Made by a program: the position numbers and the translations under genes
Notes under the pieces: model-generated
The model's database searches: none
The model's input: the letters and a program-made list of their open reading frames with translations, nothing else
Told to the model about the DNA's origin: nothing
Shown here: one piece after another, positions 47,500-54,468 of the stretch
Numbering within the stretch: position 1 is the first letter of the stretch
Layout of the letters: every line of letters starts with the position of its first letter
NCBI GenBank assembly: GCA_944392335.1
Contig: CALXWJ010000037.1
Location: 1-64,000, forward strand
Length of the DNA: 64,000 nt
Source: an uncultured Clostridia bacterium
GTDB lineage: Bacteria > Bacillota > Clostridia > UBA1381
Direction of reading: 5' to 3'

Positions 47500-48591
47500 T
47501 CACATATCCTCAAAATTGATTTTTTGTTTGAGCTTCCATGGCTTTAACATATTTTCATCGGCAGACATGGGTTCATGCTCCGGGAATTTGTCAAGGGGCC
47601 CGAATTCTTTATCGGTGCACAGCTTGTTATTTTTGAACACGGCCGTATCTGTTTTACATAACAAATTACACATGTCATAAGACCTTTTTGTCCTGAAAGC
47701 GACAACATTGTCTTCAATAATGTTTTCGCCGTAAAACGGCGAGCCATAGCATTCGATCTGCAAGCCTCTGCCATCCATACGGTCTTCCCATGAAAGGCAT
47801 TTGTCCTGATATATCTTATTTCCGCGGACTACGCTTCCTGTCCCTCCGCTGATACCGATACCGCAGTTTTCTGTATAGTACACCTTATTGTCTATCACAT
47901 GAAAATACTCTCCGCCTCCGTCAGCGACCATGATCCCGGAATTGCTGGTGCTTGAGCTTCCTCCGTAAAGATAGTTGTTTTTGATAATAATAGGAGATTC
48001 TTTACAGCCATAGCATTGATAGAAATTGATGTGATCTTCTCCGCCTTGTCTGCCGTTTGTCATAAAGGAACGCTGCAAAGGTAATTTGCCGTCAATATAA
48101 GAAAAATTATTTTCCACACGTATTGAGGTGTTGGGTGTTGTATTGCATGCAAACATTTGGCAGATCTGCCCTCTCGGAAAGGGCCCGAACTGATTTTTGC
48201 AGTAATTCCCGTCAACTGTGAGATTTCCCGCAGCCTGTACAAGATAAACTCCCGATGGCACATTTTCAAAGTAATTACCCTTAACCAATACATTTTCAGC
48301 ACCAAGCTCAAAAGAGGCAAACTCACCTGCTGCTTCCGTTGTGGTGACCCCTGTTATCTGGCTTGCTGTAAGGGAATCACAGTCCGGCTTTATATCATGG
48401 ATATAATTGTTGACAATAACAGTATCTTTGACCTTTCCGCAAAGGTATATCCCTCCGCAAAGGTCACATTCCTTCACCGTCACATTATTCGCCTTTATAA
48501 TAATTGCAAATCCCGTTGGATTATATATTTTCAGCTTTTCCACTACGGTATTGTCTGTTGTAACTATCAATGGTTTTGAATCTTTTAGCAT
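47500..48591 (-). CDS. Right-handed parallel beta-helix protein without signal peptide
   Basis: A 363-residue protein made of short beta-helix rungs: IIIKANNVTVKECDLCGGIY, VIVNNYIHDI, VLVKGNYFENVPSGVYLV, IIIKNNYLYGG, FHVIDNKVYY and SVVRGNKIYQD. This fold is typical of pectate lyases, polygalacturonases, GH28-like and related enzymes, but no catalytic motif was recognised. ATG 48591 is preferred because GAGGAG lies 6 bases upstream; an in-frame ATG at 48618 lacks a site. There is no secretion signal, so it would act in the cytoplasm on imported oligosaccharides. It is divergent from the lacI-type gene, which probably shares its control. Confidence 0.78.
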   Translation of the reverse strand: MLKDSKPLIVTTDNTVVEKLKIYNPTGFAIIIKANNVTVKECDLCGGIYLCGKVKDTVIVNNYIHDIKPDCDSLTASQITGVTTTEAAGEFASFELGAENVLVKGNYFENVPSGVYLVQAAGNLTVDGNYCKNQFGPFPRGQICQMFACNTTPNTSIRVENNFSYIDGKLPLQRSFMTNGRQGGEDHINFYQCYGCKESPIIIKNNYLYGGSSSTSNSGIMVADGGGEYFHVIDNKVYYTENCGIGISGGTGSVVRGNKIYQDKCLSWEDRMDGRGLQIECYGSPFYGENIIEDNVVAFRTKRSYDMCNLLCKTDTAVFKNNKLCTDKEFGPLDKFPEHEPMSADENMLKPWKLKQKINFEDM

Positions 48592-48706
48592 ATCATTCTC
48601 CTCTTTCTTAAAAATCATCAGATAAAGATCATCTCGTTATACTTTAACATAATTGAAGAATCATGTCAATATATTTATGTTTGATCCGGCTCTTTTTATA
48701 ATTTAT

Positions 48707-48735
48707 TTGACAATCTAAAAAAAATATGGTAAAAT
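48707..48735 (+). promoter_or_regulatory. SigmaA promoter of the LacI-type regulator gene
   Basis: TTGACA (48707-48712) and TAAAAT (48730-48735) are 17 bases apart; the regulator ATG is 24 bases further on. No copy of the CG-centred operator found upstream of the aldolase gene is present here, so autoregulation is not evident. Confidence 0.8.
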
Positions 48736-48758
48736 TTGATTTAATATGAGGTGAGTAT

Positions 48759-49745
48759 ATGGCAAATATAAAACAAGTGGCAAATATGGCGGGCGTTTCG
48801 ACGGCAACGGTTTCCAAATATTTGAACGGGATAAGGGTCAAGGATTTTAACAAGGAAGCAATTGAGAATGCGATAACAAAGTTGGAATATAAACGTAATC
48901 CTACCGCACGCAGTTTAAGGATACATAAAAGCATGACAATAGGAGTCCTTATACCCGAATTGGATAATCTGTTTTCCACATCGATCATATCGATCATAGA
49001 AAATATCATAATAAAAAAAGGCTACAGTACAATTATCTGCGACTATAAATCGGATAGGGAGTTGGAGATAAAAAAGCTTAACTTTTTATTGGACAAATTG
49101 GTTGACGGTATTATTATAATGCCCATATATCTTACAAAGAAGGATATTGAAAATATAGATATCCCCATAGTTTTCATAGACAGAAGGATCAACGATGTCG
49201 ACGCGAATTGTGTAATTATCGATAATGAAAAGGCCGCGTTTGACGCAACAAAATATCTGATAAATAACGGACATAAGGATATAGGCGTCATTCTTGGACC
49301 GAGAAATGTATATACATCAAAGGAAAGATTTAAAGGCTATGAAAAGGCCATGAAAGAACATGATATCGAAATAAAGGAGCAATATGTTATACATGGCGAT
49401 TATGATATAAAAACGGGACATGATGCTGCTATCAGTATGATGAAAATGAACAAAATACCCACTGCCATCTTTGCAACCAATTATGAGATAACCTTGGGTG
49501 TTATCATAGCTCTTAATGAGATGAATATAAACGTACCGGAGGAGGTATCGCTGGTCGGATTTGACAATCTTGAAATGGCAAGGGTCGTAAGACCAAAGGT
49601 CACAATTGTAACCCAGCCAATCGAGGAGATCGGCAAACGTATTGCACAGACGATATTGAGAGCAATAGAAACACAAAACAGAGAAAAGCAGTGTATAAAA
49701 TTGGATACAGAGCTTGTGATCCAGGATTCGGTAAAGAAAATATAA
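48759..49745 (+). CDS. LacI-family transcriptional regulator
   Basis: A 328-residue regulator. The N-terminal helix-turn-helix and hinge read IKQVANMAGVSTATVSKYLNG (~3-24), followed by KRNPTARSLR. The rest is a periplasmic-binding-like sensor, with TIGVLIPELDNLFS, IPIVFIDRR, GHKDIGVILGP, PTAIFATNYE and EEVSLVGFDNLEMARV. Such proteins release DNA on binding a sugar or sugar phosphate. The gene lies directly upstream of the aldolase operon, whose promoter carries two near-perfect LacI-type operators, so it is the likely repressor. GAGGTG lies upstream of the ATG. The TAA stop falls within the TATAAC just before element copy 4. Confidence 0.93.
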   Translation: MANIKQVANMAGVSTATVSKYLNGIRVKDFNKEAIENAITKLEYKRNPTARSLRIHKSMTIGVLIPELDNLFSTSIISIIENIIIKKGYSTIICDYKSDRELEIKKLNFLLDKLVDGIIIMPIYLTKKDIENIDIPIVFIDRRINDVDANCVIIDNEKAAFDATKYLINNGHKDIGVILGPRNVYTSKERFKGYEKAMKEHDIEIKEQYVIHGDYDIKTGHDAAISMMKMNKIPTAIFATNYEITLGVIIALNEMNINVPEEVSLVGFDNLEMARVVRPKVTIVTQPIEEIGKRIAQTILRAIETQNREKQCIKLDTELVIQDSVKKI

Positions 49746-49746
49746 C

Positions 49747-49908
49747 CTACGTGCAGATGTCCCCCGCCGTTTTCGGCGGCGGGTTTCATATTGTAATCAG
49801 TGAGAGTTCAATCTCTCACTGATTACAGCGCAGAACCGCAGGGGCGATTCACGAATCGCCTGTTTCGCTCTTGTCCTCGCTGAATAACGGTACAAGTTTT
49901 TATTGAAA
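49747..49908 (+). repeat. Structured mobile element, copy 4
   Basis: Inserted directly after TATAAC that contains the regulator stop codon, and ends TTATTGAAA. This copy has the best P3: TGTAATCAGTGAGAG pairs perfectly (15 bp) with CTCTCACTGATTACA. P2 is CCCGCCG with CGGCGGG. It shares the GGGCGATTC palindrome (49842-49860) with copy 3, with one mismatch. The end hairpin is CTTGTCC/GGTACAAG with a bulge. It sits 11 bases upstream of the first operator of the aldolase promoter. Confidence 0.82.
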
Positions 49909-49918
49909 TTTTTGCATA

Positions 49919-50004
49919 AAAATAAATCGATTTACTTTTTTGTAAAAATTATTGACAATATGTCGAATCTATGATATTATATAGAAAGTAAAACGATTTA
50001 CTTT
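49919..50004 (+). promoter_or_regulatory. Aldolase-operon promoter with two LacI-type operators
   Basis: TTGACA (49952-49957) and TATTAT (49975-49980) are exactly 17 bases apart. Two 20-bp CG-centred near-palindromes flank them: AAAATAAATCGATTTACTTT at 49919-49938 (core TAAATCGATTTA perfect) and AAAGTAAAACGATTTACTTT at 49985-50004, each with a single mismatched pair. The first lies just upstream of -35, the second covers the start site; centres are 66 bp apart (about 6.3 helical turns), suited to loop-type repression by the adjacent LacI protein. Confidence 0.88.
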
Positions 50005-50024
50005 TTTAATCGGGAGGTCTTGAT

Positions 50025-50888
50025 ATGGCTTTGGTAAACCCAATGTACTTTATAAAAAAAGCACAGGAATGCGGCATTGCGATTGCATCCTTCAATGTAC
50101 ATAATCTGGAAACGATACAGGCGGTCGTTGAGGGGGCTGCGGAGGAGAATTGCCCGGTAATTATACAGACGACGCCGGGAACGTTGAAGCACGCGGGGAT
50201 CCCTTATATAGGTGCAATGGTAAAAGCGGCGTCGGAGCAAGTGGATATTCCCATCGCCCTGCATGTGGATCACTGCAAAAGTTTTGAAACCATAATGCAG
50301 TGCATAAGATACGGTTATACATCGGTAATGATAGACAGCGCGCATCTTCCGTATGAGGAAAATATAGAAATGGTAAAAAAGGTCGTTGAATGTGCGCGCA
50401 GCGTCGGGGTCGCGGTAGAGGGCGAACTCGGACGCATAGGAGGCGTTGAGGAAGATCTTACGGTGGATGAGAAAACGGCAAGTTTTACAGTGCCTTCCCA
50501 GGCAAAGGATTTTGTTGAAAAAACGGGACTGGATACATTGGCTGTTGCGATAGGAACGGCACACGGGGAATATAAAGGAGTTCCTGATCTTGATTTTGAA
50601 AGATTGGAGAAAATAAGAGAGCTTGTAGCATTGCCTTTGGTTCTTCACGGCGCCTCGGGCGTCCCGGATCATCAGATAAAGGCAAGTCTTGAACGGGGGA
50701 TATCAAAGATAAATATTGCTACAGAATTAAAGATCCCGATGGCAAGAGCCATACAGGAAGTATTTAAAAACAATCCCAAAGAAAATGATCCGAGAAACTA
50801 TATGGGCGCGGCAAGGTCGGCAGTAAAAGAAGTAGTCAGACAGAAAATAAGGCTGTGTAACGGAACAGACTTTGCAAGCAGACTGTAG
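50025..50888 (+). CDS. Class II fructose/tagatose-bisphosphate-type aldolase (GatY/KbaY-like)
   Basis: A 287-residue zinc aldolase. SFNVHNLETIQAVVEGA, LHVDHCKSFE (Asp-His at the active site), EGELGRIGG, GTAHGEYKG and LHGASGVPD are the family blocks, with zinc-binding His and the phosphate-binding Gly/Ser loop. The form is that of ketose-bisphosphate or ketose-1-phosphate aldolases, which yield dihydroxyacetone phosphate and an aldehyde. First gene of a LacI-controlled operon with a FGGY kinase, zinc dehydrogenase and aldo/keto reductase; it is therefore more likely catabolic than glycolytic. GGGAGG precedes the ATG. Confidence 0.9.
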   Translation: MALVNPMYFIKKAQECGIAIASFNVHNLETIQAVVEGAAEENCPVIIQTTPGTLKHAGIPYIGAMVKAASEQVDIPIALHVDHCKSFETIMQCIRYGYTSVMIDSAHLPYEENIEMVKKVVECARSVGVAVEGELGRIGGVEEDLTVDEKTASFTVPSQAKDFVEKTGLDTLAVAIGTAHGEYKGVPDLDFERLEKIRELVALPLVLHGASGVPDHQIKASLERGISKINIATELKIPMARAIQEVFKNNPKENDPRNYMGAARSAVKEVVRQKIRLCNGTDFASRL

Positions 50889-50911
50889 TTGTTTTGCAGG
50901 GAGGTCGTAAG

Positions 50912-52387
50912 ATGCTTTTAGGAATAGATATAGGAACATCAGCTTGCAAGGTCGCATTGTTTGATTATGAAGGGAAAATTCTTGCAGAGCGGTCTCAAAG
51001 TTATCCGGTATATTATCCAAAGCCCGGATGGGCGCAACAAAACCCTGACGAATGGTATAAGGCTGTTTGCGACGCGCTTTTGTATATCTCGTCAAAGATC
51101 GATTTAAAGGACGTAAAGGCGGTAGGGGTCGGCGGACAAAGCTGGTCATGTATACCGGTGGATCAAAACGGAAGGGTTTTATACAATACACCGATATGGT
51201 TTGATGTCCGCGCGAAACAAGAGTGTGAGATGTTAAAAAAAGCGGTAGGAGAAAACAAGATTTTCGATTTATGCAAAAATCCGGTCGAACCTTCTTATAC
51301 CACACCTAAAGCCTTGTGGTTTAAAAGAAATCTACCTGATATCTATAAAAATACAAGATATTTTTTACAAAGCAATTCATTTATTGTATATAAGCTTACC
51401 GGAAAATTTTCGCAGGACAGATCCCAGGGCTACGGTCATTTTTTTTACGATATGGATAAAGGCTGTTATAATGATGATATGGCGGAAATCATGGGTTTGG
51501 ACATTAATAAATTCCCAAAGATATTTGATTGCAGCGATATAGTCGGACATATTACAAAAAATGCGAGTACCGAGACCGGTATCCCGGAGGGGATTCCTGT
51601 TGCCGCCGGAGGACTTGACGCCGCGTGTGCCACACTCGGCGCCGGAGTTATAGAAAACGGACAGACCCAGGAGCAGGGCGGACAGGCAGGCGGAATGAGT
51701 ATTTGCATGGATCAGCCCATAGCGGACAGAAAACTTATTGTCGGAAATCATGTTGTCCCGGGCAAATGGCTTTTGCAGGGAGGTACAGTTGCCGGCGGCG
51801 CGTCGATGGAATGGTTTTCAAGAGAATTCGGCAGATGTTTTGGTGAAGATGAAATATTTAAAAAAATTGATAAAACTGTATCAGATGTTCCGTGCGGAAG
51901 CGACGGGCTTATATTCCTTCCCTATCTGAACGGAGAACGCTCCCCGATATGGGATACCAACGCAAAGGGCGTATATTACGGCATAACATTTTCAACAACA
52001 AAAGCGCATTTTGCCCGTTCGGTGATGGAGGGAGTTGCGTATTCGCTGCGTCATAATCTTGAAACCGCATACAATGCCGGGGCGGAATGCGATACCCTTT
52101 ATGCTGTAGGCGGAAGCTGCAACAGTGATATATGGATGCAGATCAAGGCGGATGTAACGAAAAAAAATATAGAAATACCCGACTCATATAATGCGGCAGC
52201 ATTGGGGGTGGCAATCCTTGCAGGGGTCGGCGTAGGGAAATATGAGGATTTTGATGACGCCGTGAGAAAAACAATAAATATAAAAAAGCGGTTTTCACCA
52301 GATGATAGAAATGTGAAAATTTATGATGAGGGATATGAAAAATATTTAAGAATATATGAAAATCTAAAGGGGGTCATGTCGGAATGA
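50912..52387 (+). CDS. FGGY-family carbohydrate kinase (xylulokinase-like)
   Basis: A 491-residue sugar kinase. N-terminal GIDIGTSACKVALFD is the phosphate-binding loop; YPKPGWAQQNPDEWY, GGQSWSCIPVD, and VAAGGLDAACATLGAG (general-base Asp in GGLDA) follow; the C-terminal ATPase half has GLIFLPYLNGERSPIWD and YAVGGSCNSDIWMQIKADV. The GERSP and GGS blocks resemble xylulokinases, but FGGY kinases change substrate easily, so ketose identity is open. Start ATG 50912 has GGGAGG upstream. Its end overlaps the dehydrogenase start (ATGA). Confidence 0.88.
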   Translation: MLLGIDIGTSACKVALFDYEGKILAERSQSYPVYYPKPGWAQQNPDEWYKAVCDALLYISSKIDLKDVKAVGVGGQSWSCIPVDQNGRVLYNTPIWFDVRAKQECEMLKKAVGENKIFDLCKNPVEPSYTTPKALWFKRNLPDIYKNTRYFLQSNSFIVYKLTGKFSQDRSQGYGHFFYDMDKGCYNDDMAEIMGLDINKFPKIFDCSDIVGHITKNASTETGIPEGIPVAAGGLDAACATLGAGVIENGQTQEQGGQAGGMSICMDQPIADRKLIVGNHVVPGKWLLQGGTVAGGASMEWFSREFGRCFGEDEIFKKIDKTVSDVPCGSDGLIFLPYLNGERSPIWDTNAKGVYYGITFSTTKAHFARSVMEGVAYSLRHNLETAYNAGAECDTLYAVGGSCNSDIWMQIKADVTKKNIEIPDSYNAAALGVAILAGVGVGKYEDFDDAVRKTINIKKRFSPDDRNVKIYDEGYEKYLRIYENLKGVMSE

Positions 52388-53406
52388 AGGCAGGCATACT
52401 GTATAAAAATGAGGACATAAGATATGAAGAAACAGATAAGCCCGTTATATCCGATAACGAAGTTTTGGTGAAGGTGAGGATGACGGGAATATGCGGCAGT
52501 GATGTGCCGAGAGTATTATATAACGGCGCCCATTATTATCCTATCATACTCGGACATGAATTTTCGGGAGAAATAGCGCAGATAGGAGCCAAAGTCGAAG
52601 GCTTTGAAATAGGGGACCGCGTTTCGGGTGCGCCGCTTATCCCTTGCATGAAATGCGAAGACTGCCAAAACGGAAATTTTTCATTGTGCAAAAATTATAC
52701 TTTTATCGGATCGAGAATACAGGGCAGCTTTGCGGAATATGTAAAAATGCCGGCAGTAAACGCGATCAAGTTTGACAAATCGATATCTTTTGAGCAGGGC
52801 GCTTTTTTTGAACCGGCAACGGTAGCGCTTCATGGTATCAAATGCGCCGAATATACGGGCGGAAAGGACGTCGCGGTTCTCGGAGGAGGAACGATCGGGC
52901 TGTTTACCATGCAATGGGCAAAAATTTTCGGCGCGAAATCAGTTACGGTTTTTGATATATCGGACAGCAGACTGGAATTGGCAAAAAAACTCGGAGCCGA
53001 TCATACGGTAAACACATCAAATGAGAAGACTGTGCAGAGCAAATATGGTTTTGTTTTTGAAACGGCAGGTCAGCCGCAGACGACCAAGCTTGCCTTTGAG
53101 CTTGCCAGGAACAAAGCAAGCGTCTGTTATATAGGAACGCCGCATGATAATGTGACATTTACACCGAGGGAGTGGGAAAACGTAAACAGGAAGGAATTCA
53201 AGCTGACAGGATCATGGATGAGTTATTCCGCACCGTTTCCGGGTGATGAATGGACGCTGACTGCTCATTATTTTAAAACTGGAAGCCTTAAATTTGACGA
53301 GAGCCTTATTTTCAGAAAGTATCCCATGAAGGATATAAAGGAAGCATTTATGCTGTATAAGGATCCTAAGTCTGTGGGCGGAAAAATTATGTTGTATAAT
53401 GATTAA
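52384..53406 (+). CDS. Zinc-dependent medium-chain dehydrogenase (polyol / galactitol-1-phosphate dehydrogenase-like)
   Basis: A 340-residue MDR enzyme. The catalytic zinc site has GICGSDVP and GHEFSGE; the structural zinc site has CMKCEDCQNGNFSLC; the coenzyme motif is VLGGGTIGLF followed by FDISDSRLELAKKLGAD, indicating NAD. The stretch GSRIQGSFAEYVKMP and FEPATVALHG is of the kind seen in GatD-type and sorbitol dehydrogenases, which oxidise a polyol (or its phosphate) to a ketose. The start overlaps the kinase stop, so expression is coupled. Confidence 0.88.
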   Translation: MKAGILYKNEDIRYEETDKPVISDNEVLVKVRMTGICGSDVPRVLYNGAHYYPIILGHEFSGEIAQIGAKVEGFEIGDRVSGAPLIPCMKCEDCQNGNFSLCKNYTFIGSRIQGSFAEYVKMPAVNAIKFDKSISFEQGAFFEPATVALHGIKCAEYTGGKDVAVLGGGTIGLFTMQWAKIFGAKSVTVFDISDSRLELAKKLGADHTVNTSNEKTVQSKYGFVFETAGQPQTTKLAFELARNKASVCYIGTPHDNVTFTPREWENVNRKEFKLTGSWMSYSAPFPGDEWTLTAHYFKTGSLKFDESLIFRKYPMKDIKEAFMLYKDPKSVGGKIMLYND

Positions 53407-53428
53407 TGTAAAAAAGAGGGGTATTAAT

Positions 53429-54436
53429 ATGGAAGCTATAGAACAGAGTAAAATTTTCAGAAGAAAGCTATATAACGGATATGAAATTCCCTGTATCGGA
53501 ATGGGGACTTTCGGAAGCGATCATTTTTCAAATGATGATATCGCATCGGCTGTTGAGGGGGCTGCAAGGCTGGGATACAGATTATTCGACTGCGCCTCTG
53601 TATACGGTAATGAGGACCTGATAGGCATTTCGCTAAAAAGGATCATGGACAGCGGAATAAAAAGGGAAGAGCTGTTTATTCAGTCAAAGGTATGGAATGA
53701 TAAGCATGACGACGTAATAAATTCATGCAAGAAATCTCTTAAGGATTTAGGGCTTGATTATCTTGACACATATTTCGTTCACTGGCCCTTCCCCAATTAC
53801 CATGCACCGGGCTGCAGTGTTGACAGCCGTGCTGAGGACGCGACTCCCTATATACATGAAAAATTCATGAACACATGGGCACAGATGGAAGAATTGGTAG
53901 ATATGGGACTGGTAAGATCGATAGGAACGTCAAATGTAACGATACCAAAATTAAAATTGATCTTAAGGGATTGCAGGATAAAGCCCGCGATCAATGAGAT
54001 GGAGCTTCATCCATCCTTCCAGCAGCCTGAGCTGTTTGATTTTTGCTTGGAAAACGGTATTCAGCCTATCGGTTTTTGCCCGTTGGGTTCGCCTACAAGA
54101 CCGGACAGAGATAAAAGCCCGGATGATGTTGCTGATATGAAGATGCCGGAAATCGTAGAGCTTGCAAAAAAACATAATGTACATCCGGCGATCATTTGTC
54201 TGAAATGGGCTGTGCAAAGAGGTCAGATACCTATTCCGTTTTCGATCCATGAAAGCGAATATTACAGTAATCTTCTTTCTGTTACACAAGACCCCTTAAC
54301 AGATGATGAAATGAAAATCATGAAATCGGTAGATAAAAACTGCAGATTTATAAAGGGACATGTATTTTTGTGGAAGGGCGCAAAAGACTGGCGCGATCTG
54401 TGGGATTTGGACGGAACCATTACAAAGGTCAAATAA
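53429..54436 (+). CDS. Aldo/keto reductase
   Basis: A 335-residue AKR barrel. The catalytic tetrad is seen as Asp and Tyr in FDCASVYGNE, Lys in FIQSKVWN, and His in YFVHWPFPN. SIGTSNVTIPKL and NEMELHPSFQQPEL are family blocks, and the C-terminal NADPH loop is PIPFSIHESEYYSNL. It would reduce an aldose to an alditol, or the reverse. ATG 53429 is preferred, with GAGGGG upstream, over the ORF start at 53399 that overlaps the dehydrogenase end. It precedes the secreted protein gene by 32 bases without a terminator. Confidence 0.9.
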   Translation: MEAIEQSKIFRRKLYNGYEIPCIGMGTFGSDHFSNDDIASAVEGAARLGYRLFDCASVYGNEDLIGISLKRIMDSGIKREELFIQSKVWNDKHDDVINSCKKSLKDLGLDYLDTYFVHWPFPNYHAPGCSVDSRAEDATPYIHEKFMNTWAQMEELVDMGLVRSIGTSNVTIPKLKLILRDCRIKPAINEMELHPSFQQPELFDFCLENGIQPIGFCPLGSPTRPDRDKSPDDVADMKMPEIVELAKKHNVHPAIICLKWAVQRGQIPIPFSIHESEYYSNLLSVTQDPLTDDEMKIMKSVDKNCRFIKGHVFLWKGAKDWRDLWDLDGTITKVK

Positions 54437-54468
54437 TAAAAAAATTGAAATTCGGAAAGAGGCGATGG

